64,000 bases of DNA from contig JBAJFG010000299.1 of the NCBI GenBank assembly GCA_037903475.1, positions 372,001 through 436,000 of the forward strand, given 5' to 3'. Positions 38,038 to 51,700 of the stretch are shown here, in pieces; position 1 is the stretch's first letter; every line of letters begins with the position of its first letter. This DNA is from Ancylostoma caninum. Its lineage: Eukaryota > Nematoda > Chromadorea > Rhabditida > Ancylostomatidae. The position numbers and the translations under genes are program-made. A model generated the notes under the pieces. It saw only the letters and a list, made by a program, of their open reading frames with translations, was not told where the DNA came from and did no database searches.

Positions 38038-41000
38038 CTATTTGAACAAGTCTGGTAGTTGTGGCAATTGGCATTTCTGGGCAGAAATCACGTCGCTGAT
38101 GTCGACCACACGACCTTGATAGCGCATCTGAAATAATCGGTTGGGAAGTTTTGAATCCAAGGATGGAGGTCACAAAAAATTTCGTTAATCCGTCAATTGT
38201 CTTCATTAAATGGTCGAACACGTCTACTTGCTAACCTACGGGGAATTCCAAATTGCCATGTGCAAGGGGCGGGACCGCGGCGCGGCTCTCTTGGGCAGAG
38301 ACACCAAGACTCTGCGTGCTGGCTTTGGTTGGCTCCTCCTGCCAACAGTAGAGTGCCATGCGGCGCCGCGGTCCCGCCCCTTGCACACAGCCTTTTGGAG
38401 TTACCTGAAGAACGTGGATCTTCTCTAGGAGGTTATCCGCACTAGCAAACGTTTCAGACAAGGAAAATGAATCAAAAGGTCCCATGACGATGGTTATTCT
38501 CCAAACATCAGGGTAGCCGCGAATGGGCGGGGCAAGGATATGTCTATCGCTGTCTATGTTCTCTTCAGAACTGCATGTTTCTCTTCCTTGTTATAAATAG
38601 AGCAGCTGCGTGCACAAAGAGAAATCAAACGAAACTGTCGTGATTTTCTGCCCACCCTCAGCATCTGTGTCCAAGCCCTGTGTGGAAAGTCGCTCACTCC
38701 CGAGCGATAGAATATAAACAACCAAATATACAAGAGAATACGCTGCTCACTTCCAGAAAAACACTGTCAGGACTACTGTCACACTCAAGCCGTGTCCCAA
38801 TCGGCTCGCCTTGAACGATTCGTTTGCGTCCGAATCCAAGATCTTCTCGCGTCTTGACGTTGTAAAGACGTGCTTCGAATCCTGAAGCAAGGTCGCACAA
38901 CATCATCAAATTCAATTATTTGGAAAAGTGCCAAAGAAAAGATTTCCGGACCTATCCAGTCTCCAGTGCCAACTATGAACATCCCGTCGTTGTCACAACC
39001 CGAATAAGCTCCATTTTGGTCGAAAACTAGCCGAGTTCTGATTGAAATGAATAAATAGGTGATCGAGTCATGATTCTGAGAAAATTCTCTCTCACCTTCC
39101 TACAAGTTCCCCAGCTATCGGAGAATATATCAATGGTGCTCTCTTCTCTCCCCCATCCTCGTCTTCCATCATACGGCATTCGATGTCCCATCCACGAACA
39201 CCATTATATCGCCTGGAAAGGATTCAAAGACCTGCTTCTTCTTCAAGACAGTTCTTAGCACTCATCCTTATTTGGACCCAGAGATAAATCCCGAAATAAA
39301 TCTTACTTGTCAGATTTGAATGGCTCCCCAAGTAGTTTATTCTTGGAATTGGATTCACAAATTTGTCCCGTGCACATGCCTGGAATTCAGGATATAGTGG
39401 CCTAGGCACAAATTCGAAAAGTAGCTCGGCTTACAGTTCTGAAGATGATAGGTGGGATCAATGAGCTTCCCCTCCTTGTACAGTTTCATCTCAATGTGTG
39501 GCTCCACGTCCTTTTGTGCGCCTTCTTCAAAGCAGTTCCTGAAAATATTGGGTGCTAGATTCAGAGAGGTACGGCAGGGAAAACTCGTCCACGGCCGCAT
39601 GCATAATTGAGATTACCCACTGTAAACGTGCCACTCCCCCCTCCCCTTCCTCCGAAATTACCCGGAGTTAACAAACACGCCGCCACGTTTACCCTGGGTT
39701 ATCTCAAGGGGGGTAAGTTCCGCTCCATATAGTTCTATACACCCTATCCGTTTTGATTAGGTCACTTATGGTAATCTGAGCCAAATTCAAGCAGTTCTGT
39801 CAATAGCCTTACGATGCAAGGAAAGTGCGTGTCACCGGCTATTTACTCTTGGTAAAAATTTCCTTAAAAATGAAAAAAAAAACAAATGAAAGAAGTCGCA
39901 TTTGTAAAGCTGAACATGTCTGAATGTGTAATACACAAAAGATAATCTAATCACTGAGAATCCAATGATTGAATGATCGCGATTGTTCCCCCTTTAACTC
40001 AAGGGCAACTTAAGGGTAATTTATACCAGCTGCGTGCGTCAGTCGCACATCAGTCGCACGCATCCATTTGAAAAGGATTTCCCGTGAAGACCGGTCAACG
40101 CGGCATGCAAATCCTAAATGAAGAAAACGTGCGGCCGCCGCGACGCCGTAAACGCGTGCGTCTGGGCTGCGACTGCGATGCGACTGGGCCTTATTCTTCA
40201 TCACATAGACGCACGCGCATCAATCGCACGCACCCAGTATAAATTGCCCCATAGCCCTTTATACTGGATGCGTGCGACTGACGCGCGTGCGTCTATATGA
40301 TGAAGAATAGGGCCCAGTCGCATAGCAGTCGCATCGCAGTCGCAGCTCAGACGCACGCGTTTACGGCCTGGTGGCGGCCGCGCGTTCTTTTCATGAAGGA
40401 TGTACATGTCGTAATGACCGGTCTTCATGTAAAATCCCTTGCAAATGGATGCGTGCGACTGATGCCCGACTGACGCACGCAGCCAGTATAAATTACCCTT
40501 CACGGAATAATTTATTGTTGGATTAGTCGTAATGATGGAAGGATTAGAGCGGGAAAGAGCAATTCGAAATAAAAGATAATGGAGAGTAATGCCGAACCTG
40601 TCAACAGCTTTTCCAATTTCTTCTCCTGCAGTCACTTTGCCGCCATAAAAATCCAGTTTCACAGAGGAAATATGTACAGCATAACCTGAAATATCCCAAT
40701 ACATCACTTAACGGCCTGTTTTTGTTTTTCTCAGTTTTCTTGGCAGACCCCATTCTTTCCCTCACAGTCGAGGTGTTTGTTTATTTTTTCGTTGTTTACA
40801 TGAGATATCCCATACTATCAGTACAAAAACACAGTCACAGTTAAAACAATTACAATTACGTACATATCCGCCAAGAAAACAATTATCACTAGAGGAAGTT
40901 GTCAGGATCGTTGTCAATTTGTCAGTTAATTTTTAGCAATGCCCTATCTAAAGGCATCACCTCACTCCAGAATCGTTCTTGAGATTTCCGTATGAGAAGA

Positions 41001-44000
41001 ACCTTTAGGAGCTCCCGATCACAACAGTATACGTGATCCCGTATAAATCTCTCAAAAAATCCTTTCTGAGCCCTAACCATTGTTGAGCTTGTAGGTGGAG
41101 CCACTGTGTGACTAGAGGGTTTTCACACCGTGCACTTCCTTTCTGATCACACAATGCCTATCCTATCAGGGAGTGGACGCTGTGGAACTCTTACAAGGAG
41201 TACTAATATCCTCGGAAATTGTGCTCGCCCCAGTGCATCGTGCAGAAAACTCGTCCTCTCGCCTTAGTCCCGCCCCTAGCACCGTCCACAAGCTCTCCAA
41301 GATAACGGGTTTTTCAGCAATTTTGCACAGAATCACTAATATTACTGTGGTGAGCAAATCCTGCGGATTCCTTCTATGTAAAAATTCCAATGACGGTTAT
41401 TTTGAAAAGAGTAGAGCAAACGAGAGAAATAAGAAAGGGATCGGAATGGGCTTGGATGATTTTTTTCCAGAAAATGAGTTCAGCGGGATTTTGTGCGCCA
41501 GTGAATGATAATCAAATTTGGGAATCTCAGCGCTATTCCTAGTATTTTTCCACATGAATCAGGGGTGCTCTTACACAGTACCCTTGGAGCATTTAAGGTG
41601 TGTCTACTTTAGTCTAGCAAAGGTGATTTTCCGTTGAGGTCTTACCCTGCCACTGTCCACTGCCCTCAATGCGGGCCCCGTGGTCGGCACAGGCTTTGTC
41701 AGTAGCTCCGCCGAACGGCCTCCAGAAGTACATTTCTCCCTCGATGGGAGCGTAGACGGGCGCATTTGCCGGACATCGAATATCCACCCCATCTACTATT
41801 TCTCCGTTTGACCTGGGAAAAAACGAACGTATGAGTGAATGAATGGATGAACGATTGAATGAATTCTTCGAATAGATTACCTTTCACTATGATAATTTCC
41901 ACACGATCCATCAACATCCGGACATCGTCGCAAATCATTCTTCTCGTTTCCACCGCACACCTTCACCATGCATCCCAATCCATGAACTGCAATCTTAAAA
42001 TCCCTTAGATATCGTACTAGGAACCCCGCCGAACGTGGCCTTGTTTCTTTAATCTTCAGTCTTTCACTCTCACACACACTGCGACTTGTAGTGACACCCA
42101 GTGTCAATAAATCTCGTCAAACGTGCGAAACGAACGCCTTCAGCCAATTATGCGGCGCCTATTGAGGACGACTAGCAGCCGCAAGAGCAGCTCCGAGCAT
42201 CGGGCTGCTCCCCTAGTTGGACGTAAACATGGAGCGAAATCGAAAACACGGCAAAGAAGGCGATTCTCGATCTCGGGATTGCGGTTGAGTGGAGTTTTCT
42301 GGGAGAATTGGATTGCACGAGCATTACTCTCGGAAATTTCATCATCCACAATAATTTCTTATTTATTCATTTGTTTATTTATTTACTTTCCATCTGTTCA
42401 TCCATTTATACTAAGGATATCATGCTATCAGTGTAAAGACACATAGACATAAGAACAAATAAGTGTAAGTGCATAAGGCATAGGTATAGGGGCATCAAAA
42501 AGTTTCCATCCTGAACTATTTCCAAAAGCTTTACGGCGACGAAATTTTGTTGTAGTAAAGTATAGGTCCCTCGACACTTTTTTTAGCTCAATTCCAATTT
42601 TCTGAACCGCTCAAAGAACTCTTTTTATCACATGAGGCAGAGTATCTTCCAAAAGCCAACTTCAGCTCGTTTTCGTCCCTCTCACTGCTCTAAGTTGCTG
42701 TTTCAAGCTCCCAGACAGACAATAGTTGTTGGGTGCCAGGCCCGGACTATAGGATGTGTGATTCAATGATTCGAATCCACGTTCTCCTGTAGCAGCAACC
42801 GCAACTCCTGATCCCTGGACGGCTGCACCGTCCAAAAGTACGAAAATTTCACCCTGGTTGGCCTAGAAAAAACCGCCATAATTTTTGAACGAGTCATCTT
42901 GAGCATATCAAACTTGGCGCGGTGGCTTTGAAGACTTCAAGCTACACGACCGCATTTAAAGTTTTGAGAAAAAAAAAGCGATGGAACAGGTCGAGGCCAG
43001 GAACTTTTTGATACCCCTGTAAAAAGGTGAAGCTAGAAATTTGTATCAAATGATTCGGGGTACAGAAATGAACTTTGAGAAGAATACTAAGTATCTAGTC
43101 ACTTTATGGAGCGCAATTCTTTACATTAACCCCGTCAACCACCCGCGGGGTGAAATGAAAATTTGCTTTCAGCGACCTAAAACCACGGTCAGAGCTAAAC
43201 TCTTTACCGTTAGAGCAGGCTCGGCTTTTGTTCGTTTGAGTAGGACCAGTGGGGTCATAAAATCCTTGGCCTCTTTCAAACCGAGAAGGGCAAAAATTTT
43301 ACTCAGGTCATAGGTTTCCTTAATTTTATGCTCAGGGTCATGTCTGTTTTACTGTTATGTTTGTTTTTTTTTGTTTTTTTTTACATGACCGTCTTATACG
43401 TCGTATTCGAATAAATAAATAAAATAAACTGAATTAGCGCTTGAATGAAGGAAAATGGTTTGCGCCTGTTGCCTTTAACCAAAGATTTTACTATGTACAT
43501 AAGTCTATTCCAGAGAAGCACTAAGTCCATCTCCAGGCCTTCACATGAAAGGAACGGGATTTTACTGATTGTATGAAAAAATTTTAGCTGTGGAGAAATT
43601 AAATAATACTATTCCTAAAACGCTTTTTTCTCTGGGCCTTATTCGTAACTATAATGATTTTCTTTTGCTCTTTGTAAGACTTTAATCAGACATTTTTATT
43701 TAGGGGTATCTTTCGAGGGATGCTTTCTTCACAATTTATCGAAATCACTTTAACAATTGTTTTGAATCAGTGAAATTCAAGAAAATAATTTTCGAGTGGT
43801 GTTTCGCTTATACTCCTCTATAGTCCGTTCCAATCACGATAATTGCTGACTAACCGTGCGAATAACCTGCTTTTCTCTTATTCCTCTCAAGTTGCTGCAC
43901 ACTTTCTTGCGTTCTTTTTCTCTCTGCTGTCTTCCCCAATGTCATCCAATGTGGAACGCACTATATTCGCCGATCCACGTAATTATTCAGACAAATAAAT

Positions 44001-47000
44001 AAAAAAAGCTTCTCGATCACCAGAGGCTATGTCAGTACTGAAAGCTACAGAGTTTTGCCTGAAATAGCTATCTCATCTCTGTAGATCCAGGTATTTTTCC
44101 CAATATACACACAAAGGATCTCCGCCACGCCTCGCTACTAGCCACCCAATAACAATGGAATCTTTGCTGCCGCTGCGATGAGTGGGACAAGGGCAGCTGC
44201 GTTAAGATTCAAGAATCGCTAATCAACATGGAGTGGTTGTGAATGATTCTCAAGCGCTCTACTCCACGCTCAAACCTTCGAACATAGCCGCGAGAGGACA
44301 TCGCCGCGATTGCGTGCCGTAATCGCCGCGATTCCGTGTCTGAGGTCTTTTACGGGATCGAAATAGAAGCTTCTACATGATCTTTAGGTAATTGTGAATG
44401 TAAAAAAGTAAAAATGTAAATGTAAAAAATATACAGGAAATTTTACCATAAAACATAACCTTAAAATAAAAAATAGCTCTCAAGAAATCACAAAAGTAAA
44501 ATAACAAAAAGAAAATACTAAACATTTGAGTCCAGTGTCCGCCTTTCTTTCTCCTCTCATCAAATGCTTCACACTTTCAAACGTTGTTTCGTTATCTAAT
44601 CCCTCTTCAGTTATATTTTCCAGTTAAATGGATCATGACGTCATAAAAATGGCTAAAAAAACACGATAACTCCTGAATTGGCTTATTCACCCGGTGGTAG
44701 TAATTTCGTTCCCTGGTGGGAATTATTATAGAACTCAGGAAATGTGCAAGGGAGTAAATTACAGACTAGATAGGTATAAACCATCTTACGCCTCCTTCGT
44801 CAATCCGTAGTTCTTATATTATTACGAACTAGCCAATCTCAGGTTGCGGCACCTCCCCCCTTCCAGAAAAGAACGGTGGATTTTTCGGAGGCAGTTTGTG
44901 GACTGGTGAAAAACCTCCTGATAGCTTATTTTTAGTAGTTTTCCCTAATTTTGCTTGAATTATGGTAGATGGATGAGAGCTCTGATAGTAATATTAGGCG
45001 TCTCGTCCCATTCCCGTGGAAACTTTTTATCTTTAATTGAAAATTCATTTTTTCTCACGCCCTTCCACCTGGTTGAGCATTTCTGCGTCCGCCAGGGTTA
45101 AAAGTGCATTTATTCTTCGAAACTATGCAAAAGTTCATTCAAATATTTTATTGTCGGTGGAATAACATTTTTATCATCATATTTTATCGAATTCTCACTC
45201 ATTCGCTAGGCCAAATCCTATCCACGGACCTCACTAGAGTCATCTTCTCTCTCTGATTCCGAATGCTTTCGTTATAAGAAATTCCCAGGAACGCAAATTA
45301 GCGCCGGCTAATTCAGGGCAGCTGAGCATAGGCATCGCTCTATTCAATTACAGCGCGATATGTAAGGATTAATTGCAGGAAGAAGGCGAGCGAAGATTCT
45401 GGAAAGAGATTTGCCAAGTTACCCATTAATTTAAAGCGAGTGGGATCTAGAATCGTGACAGGAATTTCCCTGTGATTTTAGCACTTCTGCAAAACGGAAA
45501 AGTTGCAGGCAATCAGTAGCAACAGGGATGTTTTTTTTTATAAAATTTATAGTGGAGGATTAACAAACGTGTAAATTTTACCTAATGGGGCTTATTAGGA
45601 GCGAAGTACCCTCATGGCTAAAAAAAAGAGGAAGTATTCCGTAAACTACCAAAAGCGCTACTCCAACGAAAAGCAGGCAAATGTTATCCACCCGGAGATC
45701 AGCGGGGGGAATAGTTGGGGTTAAAAGAGCAGCGTGAACCTATTTATGAAAAGGATGAAGATGCTCCCTCATGAAATTTTTATATAGTAATCAAGGAAGT
45801 CATACAGAAAATATTGCGAAATGAAATGAAATAAAGCCTGTTTTAGGAAACATTGTATTTTCTTCTCCCAAATATCGTCATACTAATATTACTACATACA
45901 TATGTAGCTTTTTAGCTTTGATGGACCTTGTGGCTAATCAGAACGAACTGAAGACGAAAGCAGCTGTTATACTCCACGCGAAGTATGGCACCCCACTTCG
46001 CCGTCGCCTTCCGCCTTTTTTATACCTATCGATTTTAGTGAGGTGTTTCTGGAGAAGATATGGCGCCAGCACCGATAATCTATATGGATCGAAATCTGTG
46101 CCTCCCGAGCAAAGCTACTTTCCATGTGGATTACGGCAGAACGTTAACATTGTGACCGTAAGGATCAAAATATTGAAAAGAAGTTTACAAAGAAAGAGAA
46201 GATCACGAGAAATACGAGAGCACACCTAGAAATCCGTCAAAAATTGAAGTTTTCTGGAAATAGCCCTAGACGAACCATGAAAGTGCCATTCTAGGTAATT
46301 ATATGTATAGCCAAATTTTTGATTCTTTCAAGGATTACTACTGAAAACTCCGGATAGAAATCTTTTACAGCCCTTGGAAATGCTCTGCGCGTCGCGAGCA
46401 AAGAGCATCCCAAGACCCCGTGCATGTTTTTATGGGTAACTCATCAATTCCTTTTCCAGTAATTCACTTCAACAGCGGAAATGAAGCAGTTTGTCTTGCG
46501 CGATTATCTCTGATGGAAGAGGCCTTCGTTCCAGATTCAATGTCAGAGCTGCCTTTTCATAATCATGAACCAGAAATGAAGAGTGGAAAACATCAATCAA
46601 GTGGAAAAAAGTGGACCAGAAACAGTGCACGATTGAGGAAGGACTAGCGAGTGTCTTTAGGGAATTCCTCTGGGAAACGCTGGGAAAATGCGAGAATTCC
46701 AGAATACTTATTTCAGTTTCACTATGTCGAGGTGATCTTGACTGAATTTGCGCAAATTGCACGGCTGGACAAAATGTGTCGTAAGTTTCCGGCACCTCTC
46801 CGAAAATAAATATCCGAGAAGGATATAGATAATTCGCTATAGCTCTGTCTCTGATCTGTATGATTTTAGACCAGAAGAATGAGCTACTGCCGAAAGTTAA
46901 CGGATAGCAAAGTTGGGAAGTCTTCACTTGCATGGATAAAGGAGGGGAAAATTAGTATTTGAACATAAAACACACATAGTATGGTATGAAATAGGTGGGG

Positions 47001-48773
47001 TTTTAGGATAAAATCTTCAGTTTCTTATAGAGCAGATAAATAAAATGAATATAAATAACTAACCATAACTGAATATAATAACCAACTATAACTGAGTATA
47101 ATAAACAACTAACTATAACTAAATATAATACCTTATAAAATGAATAAATAATGAATAGACGTTAGACGATAATTCGATTATTAAATTAATTCAGCGCCGT
47201 ACTTTCTTATCTGTTTGTGTGAATGGACAGAAATATAATAATTACACTACAAATAGTAGGTAGCAAGTTTCATTTAGAATTAGAAATCCAAGAAAATTTG
47301 GGAATGTGCTCGCTGACATGCCCAGATGCAATTAGCTCTATCTCTAATCGTAATGTTCGTACTTGGGACCGAATAATGCCTTAGATACTTATTGAATTAT
47401 TCGAAATTGCAAATTGGCCTTTAGATAAGCTTATAGTTCGGATGTTTGAAAAAAAGGGGAGCAACATAACCCTTTATAAATGATAAGAAGGCATTTATCA
47501 TTCATTCTTTTTTATAGATTTGAATTCTTCGAATCTAGTCCTGGGTGGATGATCAAATGAATCGAGTTATTTGACTTTTATTCGGTCCTATGTAACTGTT
47601 CGCTTAATTTACTTATTTATTTTCACTACAAAGTACCAAGAGCACAACGCAACCCTTCAAAACGAAGGTAAAAATAAAACGTAAAGTAAAACGAAGGTAT
47701 AGCAGTGTTTGTATTTTTTCTACTCCTCTATGGGACCATTTTAACAGAAACCCCAAAGAGGAACTCGATCATCCCAGCATTTTCTCATTTTATGTTATGC
47801 TCTACACTTTTATTCCACTTCCAGAATTCAAATTATCCTCAGCTTTGGAAATGTCAGCCAAGCGCTAGCAAGTGAAATTGCATGCTTTGCTAGAGATGAC
47901 CTTACGGACCATTGGCTCAGAGAAAAAAAAAACTTCCATAGGATAGCTACTGAAGCGTAGTGAAGCATAATAAACCCTATAATTTTCGATAATACTTGCT
48001 CTTGATGGTTCTCGAGAACTTCTGTATGTCAACTTTATTGTTTTTCATCCTATAATTTTCACCACCCTCATAAATTTACAATATATGAGCTGCTTTATTT
48101 ATTGGCGCCAGTAAATCTACCATATGACCAGCAATAAACAAAAGGAGTGGCGCTAATAGCGCTAATGGCAAGAAGAAAATTTATGGGCTTGGAAAATTCT
48201 CAGATTCTTCCACTATGTAGGTCTTCTTCTCTTCTTTAACATGGTTACAACGGGAGTGTCTTACAGTAATCTTTTTTAGGCGTCACTTAAATTGTAGTCT
48301 ACGTACCGCATGGAATTTCACGATCTTTTCCTAAAAATCTGCTTTTGGGTACTGACAACGAGTTTCGTAGCGATTTATCATAGTAGTATAGGCTTACAGG
48401 TCATTTTTAACGATTTTTTGCTCAATGGAAATGTTCAATTTTATTTTTTATGCCTGTCTTCCTGTTACTACTAAAAATGTTATAAGGAGTACTGCGGTCA
48501 GGCTCGGTGTATTGAATGAGTAAAAGTAAATAAGTAAATAAAACTAAAATCAAAGTAAGTAATCAAAATAAAAATGCGCCCGCAGACAAATACAATAAGA
48601 CTCCTGTGAATATTAAACCTATTCGGACCAATTCAACTCGCCAGATTTTTGAAGTCGACTCTAGGATCAAATCCATGCCACAAACAAGTAAACAACAACA
48701 ACAAAGTCAGTAGTCCCCTCGACTGCTCACCTGTTGTAACAACAGCGAATAACGCCGTGGCAAGCAGCAGCAT
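38038..48773 (-). CDS. lect-2: LECT2-like secreted protein with two LECT2/M23 modules
   Basis: Secreted protein related to vertebrate LECT2 (chondromodulin II). The C. elegans orthologue acts with SAX-7, MNR-1 and DMA-1 in sensory dendrite branching. Ten exons in order: 48731-48773, 41881-41986, 41646-41812, 40598-40685, 39435-39538, 39307-39379, 39096-39212, 38952-39037, 38751-38881, 38038-38127. They sum to 1005 nt and 334 residues with all phases closed. Exon 1 encodes a signal peptide (MLLLATALFAVVTT) and is joined across a 6.7 kb intron; it is the least certain exon. Module 1 has CGNYHSER, GVDIRCPANAPVYAPIEG and PHIEMKLY; module 2 has GWDIECRM, YSPIAGELVG and GEPIGTRLEC. Of the LECT2 zinc ligands, module 1 lacks the first His (VDGVD) but keeps Asp and the late His. 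Module 2 keeps only the Asp. Repeats fill the introns. Confidence 0.85.
38259..38387. mobile_element. GC-rich foldback MITE, copy 2
   Basis: Same ends and internal block as 3222-3362 (TGTGCAAGGGGCGGGACC). It sits in the last intron of lect-2. The two copies differ internally by several substitutions and short gaps. Confidence 0.7.
40014..40498. repeat. head-to-head pair of GCGTGCGTC-family MITEs
   Basis: Left unit about 40014-40250 and right unit about 40256-40498 are inverted copies, forming a near-palindrome of 485 bp in an intron of lect-2. Shared blocks include GAAGACCGGTCAACGCGGCA and CGCACGCATCCATTTG. Confidence 0.75.
40780..40840. repeat. 3'-tail copy of a dispersed TTTATT-ACATGAG repeat
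   Basis: TTGTTTATTTTTTCG followed by ACATGAGATATCCCATACTA and TCAGTAC. Similar tails occur at 42355, 53698 and 57960. Confidence 0.4.
42355..42445. repeat. copy of the dispersed TTTATT-tail repeat
   Basis: Alternating TTTATTTATT run, then a diverged GATATCATGCTATCAGTGTA block as in the other three copies. Confidence 0.4.
42487..43019 (-). mobile_element. internally deleted mariner relic in lect-2 intron 1
   Basis: The ends read TAGGGGCATCAAAAAGTTTCC and, inverted, CAGGGGTATCAAAAAGTTCC, flanked by TA. The minus strand keeps a decayed mariner transposase stretch resembling YSPDLAP (here YSPGLAPNNY). At 533 bp it is too short to encode a transposase. Confidence 0.7.
43020..48600. other. remainder of lect-2 intron 1
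   Basis: AT-rich intron sequence with one MITE (43819-43965) and several AATAAATAAATA-type tails typical of non-LTR retrotransposon ends (43415, 48530). Open frames here are short and show no family resemblance. Confidence 0.5.
43819..43965. mobile_element. short TA-flanked MITE, copy 2
   Basis: Ends TATAGTCCGTTCCA and TGGAACGCACTATA; internal stretch similar to 4243-4379. Confidence 0.6.
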
Positions 48774-51700
48774 GTGGCCGAACAGAGCTCGAGTCGAGCA
48801 GCAGCAGCAGCAGTAGCAGCCACCGGGTGTGACCTCGCCGTCGTGAGGGGCGGGCGGAGGCACGGCGGACGGGGTGGCGGCGGCGGGGGGGACGACGACG
48901 TGAGCACGAGAGATGAGGCCACGCGCACGACCGGGCAGATAACACGCGCGCCGACGCCGTTCCTAGCTGAAATTAGATTCATGCACTGCTGCTGTCGGAG
49001 TGTCTGACCACTGGATGCCCCCCCCCCCCGTTAAAGAGGAGCGGACGCGTTGGTGCATCGCGAATCCGGCGATTATGGGCTTTGATGCGGTGCAGCGGCA
49101 CTTTGCGGTCGGCGGAAACCGGCAAAAAATCCGGAAAATACTGCACTTTGGAGAGTTTTCCCGATATTCCACAAGTGTTGCACGGGTTAGGCCTAGGCTT
49201 AGGCTTAGATTTGGGCAGCTGCGACGGAAAACAAAGTAAATCCTTCGGCTGAGGTAATACCATAGTCTTTAGAAGGGTCTATGCAGGGACATTTCCTTAA
49301 CACTCGGTTGGAACATTTGGAATATTTCCTCTACATGGCTTATTTCTCACTTATTTCTCTATTTACTTGTCTAGTCTTCATACTTATTTCTTTCCCAAGG
49401 CCGGCATAGGAAGTGCCTTTTAATACTATGTTAACAAGATCCAATCGTCGTCCGAGCTAAGAAAGCTCTGAAATCACTTGGCAGGTATCATAGAGCCCTC
49501 AATCTCTTTTCAACAATAAGAGGAAGAAGATGAGGAAAATGAGGAGGCTGAGGAAGAGGAGAAAGAGGAGGGAAAGACGGAATACGAGGAAAAGCAGGAA
49601 GACGAGGAGGAGAGCGAGGAGGGCAGGGAGGCAAAAATTCGAAAACCATAGAAAACAGGTGAGAGAGACACAGAGAGAGTAAGAGGAAGGACAGAAAGAG
49701 TGTGAATCACACTTTCTTCCAGAACCTTTGGTTATCATTCTAAACGTCGTTACCTGAAGCAAAGGTGATTTATGGCTACAGCTGGAAAAGATTAAGGAAC
49801 TAAAGGAAGGTTCATTTACCCACGCTTGAGATCCGCATAACGTTTTCAGCTGCTGATGAGGACCAGTGTTTTCGGTTGCGAACCAAAAAAACGAGCACAT
49901 TCTCTACTTAGTCAGTTACTATTTTTTGTTAAGCTCACAGTTTTCCCTCGTTAGTGATAGATACTGAGACAGTTCTACAGTTTTGCTCAGCTCCACGAGT
50001 ACATTGCGAGACGGAAGTTGAGCCCCTAATTCGCTTCTGGGTTTTTCTTTACATTATCAGTATTTTCTAACTAACTGATCAAGGAAAAGTAGACCTTGTT
50101 TTCTCCGTAGATCGTATGCGGATAAAAACTTTGTAGGCAATAACAAATGCTGGATTTCCAGGAAGTACGAGCTTCTCTGAGGCATTATTGCGTCCCCTTC
50201 GGTACTTAAATATTAGGTCGTCAAGTATGAAATGTCTGATTTTTGATGAGAAGATTTCGAGTTTTGTTTCTAAAGCAAGATGCAGTATAAGATATCCGAA
50301 TATGGACCTGTACTATCCCCACAGCCTTGCCATCTTAAATGCAGCTTGATTTCACCAACAGCTTGGAAACGTGGAAAGCTAGTAGCAATCAAGTGGCGAA
50401 GGACATCTCCAACATGATGTTGAAAATTGAACATTTTCTTCAGTAAGAAATGAGCTAATCCCCGAAAGGAGTTGTGGTCAAATAGAGCAAGGTTTGCGCA
50501 GTACAGTGAGCGGCAGGTGGGTCCTCACCACTGCTCCTCTGGCTTAAGCAGCGTGGATGTGTGAAAAATGGTCAAAAATTGGCACCCATTTTTGAGGGTC
50601 AAACTGGGAAAAATTCGTTTACCGAACCACTTTTAACGGTCATATTGCCTTGAGTACCTAAATATTAATAGATTATAAAGGTCACACCTTGCTGCTTACG
50701 CGGACCTAGTTTGACTCCTATCCGCTTCGGCTACCGCTTCCAGCTGATCGATATCCAGGTTCATCATAAGGCTCAATTTGGAGCTTCATGTCACCTGAGC
50801 GGAACTTCCCAAGCAAAGGCTGTTCAGTGCATTTACTAGCTAAATGTCCCTTAACACTACCCTGATGTTCCCATCTTTCTCAGCTCTAATTACTGGAAAA
50901 TGGAACCGATGTTCCAAAACCACACGATTTTTCGTCTTTGAGTAGTTCTACGAAAAATGCTTTCAGACAAAAATTCGAAACCTGATCAAAAACCCAGGAA
51001 GTGATTTTGAAAGGAAGAGGATGTGCCTTCCTAACATGAATAAAGATGAGAAGAGATCCAGTAAATCTTCGAAGATAGAGACTGTCGAACTGACTGCACA
51101 TAAAATCGGACATTTCATACTTGACGACCTAATAATAATACTAAAAATACTAATACTATAATACTAATAATACTAATACCGAATCCACAAGTGCACAACG
51201 TTGAAACGACTGTTGACAATAAAATTGTGGACGGCCAGTACGTTAGGACGGAGAAGCAGGTCGAAATGGCGATGAAGGAGAACTACATACAAGCAGCAAG
51301 TCAGAGAAATTAAGCTGTAGATGAACTTTGACTAGTCCTTACTAACCGCTGTAGCTATGTACGCGACAAATTGGTTGTGATAAATAAATAATAATAATAA
51401 ATAAATAATCTGACCTGATCTGATCCAGCTTTCATGTTCTTCTGTGGTCACAGTAATTTCGAAAAACAAAAGGTCCCCTACTTCTAACTCTTACTTCTTT
51501 TACTTAGTCTCGTGGCCTGGTGGAACTTTAGAAATTCTACATAACAATGTGAGAGCATAAATATTCCCCGGCGCGAGAACAAAAACAATTGCGCACAATC
51601 TGATAAGTGAGCCTAGCATTTTTGTGTAAAACGGGGATCGAGAACATTGTGGTGCGATTGGATTACATATTTTCTTTTTTGCCTTGCATAAGCTCCTTGT

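Noticed and set aside
48731..48863. Upstream ATG giving a cysteine-run leader for lect-2
   Set aside because: The added residues come from a GC-rich CAG repeat and spoil a normal signal peptide; the internal ATG is preferred.
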